Assembly (NCBI GenBank): GCA_964575675.1
Contig: CAZNRY010000097.1
Location: forward strand, 1-15,683
Direction: 5' to 3'
Source of the DNA: CAZNRY01 sp964575675
Lineage (GTDB): Bacteria; Eisenbacteria; RBG-16-71-46; CAIMUX01; VGJL01
DNA length: 15,683 nucleotides
The position numbers and the translations under genes were made by a program. Of this stretch, positions 7,765 through 14,347 are shown in pieces. Within the stretch, counting starts at the first letter, position 1. Each line of letters opens with the position of its first letter. The notes below the pieces were generated by a model, which saw nothing but the letters and a program-made list of their open reading frames with translations, searched no databases and was not told the DNA's origin.

Positions 7765-8694
7765 ATGAGCCATCATCGTTTGGTGATCCTCGGAACCGGG
7801 CCCGCCGGCCTCACGGCGGCCCTCTATGCGGCGCGCGCGAATCTCGAGCCGCTCGTTGTCGACGGCACGCAGCCGGGCGGGCAGCTCACGATCACGACCG
7901 AGGTCGAGAACTACCCCGGCTTTCCCGAGGGAATCACCGGACCCGAGTTGATGAACCGCTTCCGCGAGCAGGCGGAACGCTTCGGGGCGAAGGTCGTCGC
8001 GGGGAGCGTCGTCGTCGCGGACTTGAGGGCGACGCCGAAGCGCCTTCGTCTGGAGGATGGGGAGATCACCTGCGATGCGTTGATCATCGCGACCGGCGCC
8101 GCCGCGCGGTGGCTCGACATCCCGTCCGAGAAGGCGCTCCAGGGGCGCGGGGTCAGCGCGTGCGCGACGTGCGACGGGTTCTTCTTCAAGGGGAAGGAGA
8201 TCGCGGTCATCGGGGGCGGCGACACCGCGATGGAGGAGGCGACCTTCCTCACGAAGTTCGCGACGAAGGTCACCGTGATTCACCGGCGCGATGCACTGCG
8301 GGCCTCGAAGGCGATGCAAGATCGCGCGCGGCGCAACGAGCGGATCGCCTTCCGATGGAATGCCGTCGTGACCGAAGTCCTCGACGTCTCGCAGGGGAGG
8401 GTGAGCGGCCTCAGGCTCGAGGACACCGTGACGGGCGAGGAGGAGATCATGCCGGTCGAGGGGCTGTTCCTCGCGATCGGCCACGTGCCGAACACCGCTC
8501 CGTTCGTGGGGCAGATCGACATGGACGGAACCGGATACCTCCTGACCGAGGGCAAGAGCACGAAGACGAGCGTCCCTGGCGTTTTTGCGGCGGGGGACGT
8601 TCAGGACCACGTCTACCGGCAGGCGATTTCGGCCGCGGGAACGGGCTGCATGGCGGCGCTCGATGCCGAGCGCTTCCTCTCCGGCGGGGAGTGA
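7765..8694 (+). CDS. trxB: Thioredoxin reductase (NADPH, low-molecular-weight type)
   Basis: A 309-residue FAD enzyme that passes electrons from NADPH to thioredoxin. Features in order: FAD-binding GTGPAGLTAALYAAR near the start; GGQLTITTEVENYPGFPEGI; the redox-active CATC pair (C133, C136) followed by DG; NADPH-binding GGGDTAMEEA with HRRD; and the FAD-closing GVFAAGDVQD...QAISAAGTGCMAA block. The length is typical of bacterial TrxB. It starts at ATG 7765 behind a G-rich run (7757-7763), eight bases after the pepA stop, so it is almost certainly co-transcribed. The next gene, a thioredoxin-fold redoxin, is a plausible direct or indirect electron acceptor. No thioredoxin gene lies in the window. 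Ferredoxin-dependent or orphan TrxB-like variants exist, but the HRRD NADPH motif favours the normal enzyme. Confidence 0.95.
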   Translation: MSHHRLVILGTGPAGLTAALYAARANLEPLVVDGTQPGGQLTITTEVENYPGFPEGITGPELMNRFREQAERFGAKVVAGSVVVADLRATPKRLRLEDGEITCDALIIATGAAARWLDIPSEKALQGRGVSACATCDGFFFKGKEIAVIGGGDTAMEEATFLTKFATKVTVIHRRDALRASKAMQDRARRNERIAFRWNAVVTEVLDVSQGRVSGLRLEDTVTGEEEIMPVEGLFLAIGHVPNTAPFVGQIDMDGTGYLLTEGKSTKTSVPGVFAAGDVQDHVYRQAISAAGTGCMAALDAERFLSGGE

Positions 8695-8748
8695 GTTGAG
8701 GCTCGACGGGAGGCGCGATCGCCGCGCGACCGGCCGGAGGAGCGATCG

Positions 8749-9267
8749 ATGCCCCTCGGAATAGGAGAGCGCGCGCCGGACTTCCGCCTCCGCGGCGCCG
8801 ACAATGTCTACTGGATCCTCGGAGAGCCGGACAAGCGGCGGAGCGTCTTGATCGTCTTTTTGCGGCGCGAATCGTCGACCTGCCGCATGCTCTTGCCGTT
8901 CGTCGAGAGGCTTTTCCGGCGCGGTCATGATCACGAGACCGAGATCTTCGGGGTCTCGCTCGACAATCAGGCCGACACACTGGAGTTCACGGAGGACTAC
9001 ACGATCACCTTCCCCGTGCTGATCGACGGACCCGGTCTCGAGACGGTCCGCGCCTACGGGGTGGAAGCCCTGCCGACCGTCTTCCGCCTCGACTCGAAGC
9101 TCCGTGTGGCCGAGGTCGTCGTCGGATGGTCGAAGGAATTGTTCGAGTCCCTTGCGCGCGCCTACCTGGTCGACGCGGGGGGGCGGATACGGACGCTGTG
9201 GGAGCCGGCCGACATTCCACCCGAACGGGCCGAGGCCGTGCCGATCGTCGACTGCCGATTGCGCTGA
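8749..9267 (+). CDS. Redoxin-family protein (AhpC/TSA/TlpA-like thioredoxin fold) with a single active-site Cys
   Basis: A 172-residue protein that opens with IGERAPDFRLRGADN, the usual first strand of AhpC/TSA and redoxin domains. Beta-strand VLIVFLRRESSTC then places C45 where redoxins carry their first active-site Cys. The second Cys of a TlpA/ResA-type CxxC is missing: the sequence is CRML. A further Cys, C169, is three residues from the C-terminus. YGVEALPTVFRLD supplies the conserved cis-Pro region. There is no signal peptide, so it is cytosolic. It starts at ATG 8749 with GGAGGAG six bases upstream, 54 bases after trxB and seven before the LON-domain gene. Likely roles are peroxide or disulfide reduction supplied through TrxB; the exact substrate is unknown. 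It could be an atypical peroxiredoxin using C45 as peroxidatic and C169 as resolving Cys. Confidence 0.78.
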   Translation: MPLGIGERAPDFRLRGADNVYWILGEPDKRRSVLIVFLRRESSTCRMLLPFVERLFRRGHDHETEIFGVSLDNQADTLEFTEDYTITFPVLIDGPGLETVRAYGVEALPTVFRLDSKLRVAEVVVGWSKELFESLARAYLVDAGGRIRTLWEPADIPPERAEAVPIVDCRLR

Positions 9268-9274
9268 GGGACAG

Positions 9275-9907
9275 ATGAAGAAAATCCCGCTCTTCCCGCT
9301 CGATCTTGCCCTCCTCCCCGGCGAGGAGGCGCCGCTTCACATCTTCGAGCCGCGGTACCGCAAGATGGTCGACCGCTGCATCCAGGAATCGATACCCTTC
9401 GCGGTCGTCCGGGCCCAGAAGGGGGATCTCTCGACCGTCGGTTGCGAGACGAGGATCCTCCGCGTCCTCAGGAGCTATCCCGATGGAAGGTCCGACATCC
9501 TGGTCCAGGGGGTGGAGCGGGTCCGCATCGGACCCCCGGCCGAGCACGAGGACGGCTACCTGGTGGCGGATGTCGAGGCCATGACCGAGAGTGCGGAGGA
9601 ATCGAATCACGCGCTCGAGGACCGGGTCGAGGAGCAGTATCGCCGGTACGCGGCGATCGCGGGCGACGTCGCGCCCGACCCCCCTCCGAGGGGACCTCGT
9701 TGGAGCTTCCGCCTTGCGGAGAAGGTTCGCCTGTCGATCGACGCGCGGCAGGAGATCCTCGAGATGACGAGCGAGAATGCCCGGATGGAGAAACTTCTCG
9801 TCCACCTGAAGCTCCTGATCCCATGGCTCGAGAAGCGGGAACAGGGCTCGACCTTGATCCGGGGCAACGGCAAGCTCCATCCTGATCTGAAGGGGGACAA
9901 GTCTTGA
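9275..9907 (+). CDS. Stand-alone LON substrate-binding-domain protein
   Basis: A 210-residue protein consisting essentially of the N-terminal domain of Lon protease (PF02190). It begins IPLFPLDLALLPGEEAPLHI and FEPRYRKMVDRC, the signature of that domain, and continues with GCETRILRV and a G-V-ERVRI strand. The helical C-terminal half (about 105-200) includes the ARQEILEMTSENARMEKLL stretch. The AAA+ ATPase and Ser-Lys protease domains of full Lon (~800 aa) are absent, so it cannot be a protease by itself. Solo LON-domain proteins are widespread and of uncertain function; substrate or partner binding in protein quality control is a guess. It starts at ATG 9275 with GAGGG just upstream and seven bases after the redoxin stop. 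Its stop overlaps the next start (TTGA), which suggests translational coupling to the ETF-QO gene. Confidence 0.88.
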   Translation: MKKIPLFPLDLALLPGEEAPLHIFEPRYRKMVDRCIQESIPFAVVRAQKGDLSTVGCETRILRVLRSYPDGRSDILVQGVERVRIGPPAEHEDGYLVADVEAMTESAEESNHALEDRVEEQYRRYAAIAGDVAPDPPPRGPRWSFRLAEKVRLSIDARQEILEMTSENARMEKLLVHLKLLIPWLEKREQGSTLIRGNGKLHPDLKGDKS

Positions 9908-11577
9908 GCGACATGGGACGCGAGACCATGGAGGTCGATCTTCTCATCGTCGGCGGCGGCCCGGCCGGGCTCGCCTGTGCGCTGCGCCTCGGCCAGCTGA
10001 AATCGAGGCCGGACTCGCCGCTCAAGGACGCGACGATCGTCCTGCTCGAGAAGGCAGCCTATGTCGGGGCGCACGCGATCTCCGGCGCCATCATCGATCC
10101 GCGCGGGTTCAAGGAGCTCCTCCCCGATTTCCTCGCCGCGGGATGCCCCGTCGAGGCTCCGGTCGGGGGCGACTCGCTGCAGTTCCTCACGAAGGGCTCG
10201 GCGTTCCGCTTCCCCTTCCTCCCTCCCGTTCTCCGGAACCACGGCAACTACGTCGCGAGCTTGCACAAGGTCACGAAGTGGATGGCCGGCCTCGCCGAGG
10301 AAGCGGGGATTGATTTGCTGCCCGGTTTTCCGGGCCAAGAGCTCCTCTTCGAGGGTGAGCGGGTCGCCGGCGTCCGCTGCGGCGACAAGGGACGCGACAA
10401 GAACGGCGCGCCGAAGGCGAACTATGAGCCCGGGGTCGACATCCGCGCGAAGGTCGTGATCCTGGCCGATGGGGCGCGCGGGAACCTCACGAAATCATTG
10501 GTCGCGCGACTGAATCTCGACGAGGGGCGCAACCCGCAGATCTACGCGACCGGGGTGAAGGAAGTCTGGGAGGTGCCCGGGGGCCGTCTGCCGGCGGGCG
10601 AGGTCGTCCACACGATGGGCTGGCCGCTCGCGCGCGAGGAGTACGGCGGCGGATTCCTCTACGGGATGCAAGGGAACTTGGTCTCGCTCGGGCTCGTGAT
10701 CGGTCTCGACTACCGGAATCCATGGACCGATCCACACGGCCTCATGCAGGACTGGAAGCGCCATCCGTTGGTCCGGAAGATCCTCGACGGCGGAAAGATG
10801 CTCCACTATGGGGCCAAGACGATCCCCGAGGGAGGGTACTTCTCGATCCCGCGCGCGGCGGGGGATGGGTACCTCCTGATTGGAGACTGCGCCGGTTACC
10901 TGAACGCGGCCCGATTGAAGGGGATCCACCTCGCGATCAAGACCGGAATGCTGGCGGCCGAGACGGCCGGGGAAGCGATTCTCTCGGGTGACGCCTCGCG
11001 CGCGCGCCTAGCCGACTACGAGGCGCGCGTGGAGCGGTCGTGGGCGGGCGCCGAGATGCGCAGCGTCCGCAACTTCCGCCAAGGATTCGCCGGCGGGATC
11101 TGGAAGGGGATGCTCCACACCGGACTCGTTCTGGCCTCGGGCGGCCGCGGTCTGAAGACGAGGCTTCCCCTCGAGGCGGACCACGCCCACATGCTGACAC
11201 TCGACGAGGCGCGGCGCCGCGGCCGGGGCGGGGTCCCGCCCAATCGGTCCTTCGACGGCGCGGCCACGTTCGACAAGGTGACCGATGTGTACGCATCGGG
11301 CACGCGGCACGAGGAGAACCAGCCCAGCCATCTTCTGATCGCCGACCCGGATATCTGCAACGGTCGCTGCCGCGAGGAGTACGGGAACCCCTGTCAGTTC
11401 TTCTGCCCCGCGTCCGTCTATGAGATGGTTCCAACCGATGACGGCATGACGACGCGATTACAGGTTAATTTCACGAACTGCGTCCACTGCAAGACTTGCG
11501 ACATCGCCGATCCGTACCAGATCATCACGTGGGTACCGCCGGAGGGGGGGGGCGGCCCCAACTATGCGAACCTCTAA
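9904..11577 (+). CDS. Electron-transfer flavoprotein:ubiquinone oxidoreductase (ETF-QO)
   Basis: A 557-residue iron-sulfur flavoprotein that takes electrons from reduced ETF and passes them to the membrane quinone pool, serving fatty-acid and amino-acid oxidation. The FAD-binding start VGGGPAGLACALRLG is followed by GAHAISGAIIDPRGF, which is diagnostic of ETF-QO. LIGDCAGYLNAARLKGIHLAIKTG lies in the middle. The C-terminal ferredoxin-like domain has CQFFCP (C497, C501) and NCVHCKTCDI (C526, C529, C532), fitting the 4Fe-4S cluster, and ends PEGGGGPNY, as in the family. The TTG at 9904 overlaps the preceding stop by four bases and has AAGGGGGA six bases upstream; an in-frame ATG at 9913 is the alternative. 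No ETF alpha/beta genes are in the window, but an acyl-CoA dehydrogenase, a typical ETF client, lies at the far end. def follows after 23 bases. Confidence 0.95.
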   Translation: MSDMGRETMEVDLLIVGGGPAGLACALRLGQLKSRPDSPLKDATIVLLEKAAYVGAHAISGAIIDPRGFKELLPDFLAAGCPVEAPVGGDSLQFLTKGSAFRFPFLPPVLRNHGNYVASLHKVTKWMAGLAEEAGIDLLPGFPGQELLFEGERVAGVRCGDKGRDKNGAPKANYEPGVDIRAKVVILADGARGNLTKSLVARLNLDEGRNPQIYATGVKEVWEVPGGRLPAGEVVHTMGWPLAREEYGGGFLYGMQGNLVSLGLVIGLDYRNPWTDPHGLMQDWKRHPLVRKILDGGKMLHYGAKTIPEGGYFSIPRAAGDGYLLIGDCAGYLNAARLKGIHLAIKTGMLAAETAGEAILSGDASRARLADYEARVERSWAGAEMRSVRNFRQGFAGGIWKGMLHTGLVLASGGRGLKTRLPLEADHAHMLTLDEARRRGRGGVPPNRSFDGAATFDKVTDVYASGTRHEENQPSHLLIADPDICNGRCREEYGNPCQFFCPASVYEMVPTDDGMTTRLQVNFTNCVHCKTCDIADPYQIITWVPPEGGGGPNYANL

Positions 11578-11600
11578 CGGGAAGCCGAGGAGTAACCCGT

Positions 11601-12131
11601 ATGGCCTTGTTGCCGATCCGCCTGTACGGCGATCCGATCCTGAGGACGAAGTCGAAACCGGTCGAGAAGGTCGACGACGCTCTCCTCTCCCTCGCCCTCG
11701 ACATGCTCGCGACGATGCACGACGCGGAGGGGATCGGGCTCGCCGCGGTCCAGGTCGGCCGCCCGGTCCGGATGCTCGTCGCCGACGTCGGCGATCGCGC
11801 GCCGAAGGGAACGCCCAAGATCTTCATCAATCCGTTCATCGTCGAGGCGATCGGAGAGACGGTCTTCGACGAAGGGTGTCTGAGCGTCCCGGGGGTGAGC
11901 GCCGACATCGCGCGCCCCGAGGAGATCGTCCTGCGCTACACCGACGGGAGGGGAAAGGGACGCGAGGAGCTTTTCGATGATCTGCTCGCGCGCGTCCTCC
12001 AGCACGAGATCGATCACCTGGATGGCAAGCTCTTCGTCGATTACCTGAGCCCGCTGCGCCGGGCGATCGTCTTGAAGAAACTACACACGCTGCAGAAGAA
12101 GGAAGCCGGGGGAAAGAGCCCGGCGCTCTGA
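11601..12131 (+). CDS. def: Peptide deformylase
   Basis: A 176-residue metalloenzyme that removes the formyl group from the N-terminal Met of new proteins at the ribosome. All three family motifs are intact: GIGLAAVQVG (motif 1), EGCLSVPG with metal ligand C93 (motif 2) and QHEIDHLDG with H135, E136 and H139 (motif 3). The N-terminus RLYGDPILRTKSKPV is typical. It starts at ATG 11601 with GAGGAG eight bases upstream. It is probably the last gene of the pepA operon, 23 bases after ETF-QO; the usual partner fmt is not nearby. The C-terminal tail KKEAGGKSPAL is basic and slightly extended, as is common. Confidence 0.96.
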   Translation: MALLPIRLYGDPILRTKSKPVEKVDDALLSLALDMLATMHDAEGIGLAAVQVGRPVRMLVADVGDRAPKGTPKIFINPFIVEAIGETVFDEGCLSVPGVSADIARPEEIVLRYTDGRGKGREELFDDLLARVLQHEIDHLDGKLFVDYLSPLRRAIVLKKLHTLQKKEAGGKSPAL

Positions 12132-12143
12132 GGCCTGCCGCGC

Positions 12144-12171
12144 GATCCGGCCGTCCCCGGGCAATCGGATC
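12144..12171 (+). terminator. Possible hairpin downstream of def
   Basis: GATCCG (12144-12149) pairs with CGGATC (12166-12171) around a GC-rich loop, twelve bases after the def stop. A second small GC stem follows (CCCGC 12183-12187 with GCGGG 12193-12197). Neither has a T-run directly after it, so an intrinsic terminator is only a weak suggestion. Confidence 0.25.
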
Positions 12172-12229
12172 TCCGTACGGGTCCCGCGCGCGGCGGGGAA
12201 GCCGCACCGCCGGCCCCGGTTCCGCAGGG

Positions 12230-12245
12230 TGTGACTTTTGTCATT
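12230..12245 (+). promoter_or_regulatory. CRP/FNR-type palindrome upstream of the octahaem cytochrome
   Basis: TGTGA (12230-12234), six bases, then TCATT (12241-12245). The core TGAC-TTTT-GTCA (12232-12243) is an exact inverted repeat. The left half matches the CRP-family half-site TGTGA fully and the right half (TCACA) in three of five bases. It lies about 95 bases before the cytochrome start. TTGTCA (12238-12243) could alternatively be a -35 element, but no good -10 follows at normal spacing. Binding by a nitrosative-stress regulator of the CRP/FNR superfamily is inference. Confidence 0.35.
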
Positions 12246-12338
12246 GCCTCCCAGGTTGGAGCCTGGAATCCTCCCTTCTGGCCGCTCTCCCAACGCGCGG
12301 TAGGACGCGCGCCCCGGGAGGCTCACAAAGGGGGAATG

Positions 12339-13607
12339 ATGAAATCAGCCGCATGGATTCTCGCGCTCATGTTCATAGGTTCTCTCGCCCTCGCCGGATC
12401 GGGGCTTGCCGTTCCTGCATCCAAAGGGCTCTGCTCCGAGTGCCATCGAATGATCACGCCGGGCATCGTGCGCGACTGGGAGGCGAGCAAGCACGCGCAG
12501 AACGGGATCGATTGCTCCGCCTGCCACGGGGATGCCCACAAGAGCGCGGCCGACGTGAATCTCGTCAAGATCCCCACGCCCGAGACATGCGCCCCATGCC
12601 ATGAGGAAAGGGTCAATCAATTCAAGTCGGGCAAGCACGCCCTCGCCTGGGCGGCGATGGAAGCGATGCCGACGATCCACTACCAGCCGATGGCGCTGAT
12701 CGAGGGGATGAAGGGCTGCGGCGGTTGCCACAAGATCGGACTGATATCGGAAAGTGAGATCAAGGCCATCAAGAATGACGGTGGGTATGCATTCGGGGTG
12801 GCATCCTGCGATGCGTGCCACACGCGCCACACCTTCTCGGTCGTAGAGGCGAGGCAGCCGCAGGCGTGCCAGACGTGCCACATGGGCTTCGACCACCCGC
12901 AGTGGGAGATGTACTCGGGCTCGAAGCACGGCGTCCGGGCACTCCTGAAGCAGAACGGGATCCTACCCGAGGGGACATCCGCGCCGACCTGCCAGACCTG
13001 CCACATGCAGAACGGGGATCACGCGGTGCGGACTTCATGGGGGTTCTTGGCCGTTCGTCTGCCCCTGCCGGAAGATCCGACGTGGGCGGCCGATCAAGCA
13101 ACGATCCTACAGGGGCTCGGCGTGCTCGACCCCGCGGGGCAGCCGACCGGGCGGCTTGAGGTCGTGAAGGCCGCATCCGTTGCGCGCCTCACGCAGGAGG
13201 AATGGCAGTCCGACCGTGACAAGATGCTCTCGGCCTGCGGGGAGTGCCATTCCGAGAACTTCGCAAGGGGGGAGCTCGCGAAGGGCGACGACATGATCCG
13301 CGAGGTCGACCACCTCATGGCGGAGGCGATCCGCATCGTGGCCGACTTGTACCAGGACGGAACAATCGCGAAACCGGCGGGCTACGCGAGCGCCTTCCCG
13401 GATCTCCTGACCTTCCACGATGCCTCGACCCCGATCGAGCAGCGCCTCTTCCGGATGTTCCTCGAGCATCGAATGCGCGCATTCCAAGGGACGTTCCACG
13501 CCAACCCCGACTACGCCCTCTGGTACGGCTGGAGCGAGATGGTCCAGGACCTGACAGAGATCAAGTCGAAGGCGGCCGAGATGCGGGAAAGGGCGGGGAA
13601 GAACTAG
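12339..13607 (+). CDS. hao: Secreted octahaem cytochrome c, hydroxylamine oxidoreductase (HAO) family
   Basis: A 422-residue periplasmic cytochrome with a Sec signal peptide (residues 1 to about 24) and exactly eight CxxCH haem sites, starting at C32, C59, C84, C127, C157, C177, C218 and C300. Family signatures include TRHTFSVVEARQPQ, MGFDHPQWEMYSGSKHG and RTSWGFLAVRLP, and the helical C-terminus after haem 8 holds LMAEAI, FHDAST and EHRMRAFQG. Members oxidise hydroxylamine or hydrazine, or run in reverse on nitrite or hydroxylamine. Direction depends partly on a Tyr cross-linked to the catalytic haem; Y392 and Y396 in NPDYALWYGW are candidates here but cannot be assigned without alignment. 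The ATG at 12339 is preferred over 12336 because the Shine-Dalgarno AAGGGGGA ends at 12335. Reading further upstream in frame (to 12231) would bury the signal peptide. No haoB, amo or haem-maturation gene is adjacent. The family is sure; the substrate is not. Confidence 0.9.
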   Translation: MKSAAWILALMFIGSLALAGSGLAVPASKGLCSECHRMITPGIVRDWEASKHAQNGIDCSACHGDAHKSAADVNLVKIPTPETCAPCHEERVNQFKSGKHALAWAAMEAMPTIHYQPMALIEGMKGCGGCHKIGLISESEIKAIKNDGGYAFGVASCDACHTRHTFSVVEARQPQACQTCHMGFDHPQWEMYSGSKHGVRALLKQNGILPEGTSAPTCQTCHMQNGDHAVRTSWGFLAVRLPLPEDPTWAADQATILQGLGVLDPAGQPTGRLEVVKAASVARLTQEEWQSDRDKMLSACGECHSENFARGELAKGDDMIREVDHLMAEAIRIVADLYQDGTIAKPAGYASAFPDLLTFHDASTPIEQRLFRMFLEHRMRAFQGTFHANPDYALWYGWSEMVQDLTEIKSKAAEMRERAGKN

Positions 13608-13641
13608 CCGGTCACGGGACCGCACAGGTTCACATTGCTCT

Positions 13642-13678
13642 GGTCCGGGGGCGCCCTCGTTGGATGGCGCCCCCGACC
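13642..13678 (+). terminator. Strong GC hairpin after the cytochrome gene
   Basis: CGGGGGCGCC (13646-13655) pairs perfectly with GGCGCCCCCG (13666-13675) around a 10-base loop. The outer GGT (13642-13644) and ACC (13676-13678) pair after one bulged C. This 13-bp stem sits 34 bases after the stop codon. It lacks a T-run, so it may be an atypical terminator or an mRNA 3'-end stabiliser. Confidence 0.6.
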
Positions 13679-13784
13679 GCTGCTTCCGGCCAGGTCCGTG
13701 CGTCAATCGATTGCGGCGCCCGGGCAGACATGCTTGGGTGAGCGAATCGACGCCGCTCTCGAACCAGGCGGCGGTGGAGGAATC

Positions 13785-14315
13785 ATGAGAATCCCGAAGT
13801 CACTGGCAGTCGTTGGAGCCGTCGTCGCCGTGGCCGCCTTTCTGGTCCTGACCTCCTGCGGGGGAGGGGAGAAGGCTGCGAACGAGCGGGCCGAGGCGGG
13901 GATCGAGAAGGTCATGAAGGCGACGACCGGCAAGGATGCCGACGTCGAGATCGAAGGCAAGTCGGTCAAGATCAAGGGCGAGGGGTTCAGCCACGACATG
14001 TCCGAGACGTCACAGTGGCCCGCCGACATGTTCCCGGGGGTGCCGGAGTTCACTTTTGGGAAGATCGAGCGCGTCAGCAAAGGCGAGGAAGGCGGAATGA
14101 TGAAGTTCAACATCTTCCTTCGCGACATGGAGCCGGGCGGCGTCGAGAAATATGTAGCCGTTCTGAAGCGAGCCGGCTGGAGGGCCGACATAACCGCCAT
14201 GGGCGGCAAGGGCGGGCTCGTCGCAGGCCAGAAGGGCGATCTCGGCATGAACTTCATGTACAGCACGGAGAGGGGCGACGGCATGCTCGCCGTCTTCTCG
14301 GGCATGGACGAGTAG
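13785..14315 (+). CDS. Small lipoprotein of unknown function
   Basis: A 176-residue protein with a lipoprotein signal peptide: basic MRIPK, a hydrophobic run, and lipobox LTSC with the lipidated Cys at 25, followed by GGG. No Asp follows the Cys, so outer-membrane sorting is possible. After the linker, ADVEIEGKSVKIKG looks like a pair of short beta strands. WPADMFPGVPEF is a proline-rich turn. NIFLRDMEPGGVEKYVAVLKRAGW suggests a strand-helix unit of the kind seen in small secreted lipoproteins whose helix ends in a GW dipeptide. The C-terminus is Gly- and Met-rich. I do not recognise a named family. It starts at ATG 13785 with GGTGGAGG four bases upstream. It lies 177 bases after the cytochrome gene, separated from it by a strong hairpin, so co-transcription is doubtful; the shared envelope location is the only functional link. 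Confidence 0.85.
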   Translation: MRIPKSLAVVGAVVAVAAFLVLTSCGGGEKAANERAEAGIEKVMKATTGKDADVEIEGKSVKIKGEGFSHDMSETSQWPADMFPGVPEFTFGKIERVSKGEEGGMMKFNIFLRDMEPGGVEKYVAVLKRAGWRADITAMGGKGGLVAGQKGDLGMNFMYSTERGDGMLAVFSGMDE

Positions 14316-14320
14316 GCGAA

Positions 14321-14347
14321 GGGGCTGGGGCCGCGCGGATCAGCCCC
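14321..14347. terminator. Hairpin between convergent genes, possible bidirectional terminator
   Basis: GGGGCTG (14321-14327) pairs with CAGCCCC (14341-14347) across a 13-base loop. It lies just after the lipoprotein stop and overlaps the last codons of the minus-strand oxidoreductase (stop at 14340-14342). Its position between converging genes suits a shared terminator. No T-run is present on either strand. Confidence 0.45.

Noticed and set aside
7540..8934. 464-codon minus-strand frame opposite trxB
   Set aside because: It is the antisense complement of trxB and the pepA end, with no domain and no Shine-Dalgarno-supported start.
12231..12338. N-terminal extension of the octahaem cytochrome from a GTG at 12231
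   Set aside because: It would bury the signal peptide inside the protein and overlaps the regulatory palindrome; AAGGGGGA directly precedes the ATG pair at 12336/12339.
13704..13713. CAATCGATTG perfect 10-bp palindrome before the lipoprotein gene
   Set aside because: Short palindromes are frequent by chance; no promoter elements or second copy support an operator here.
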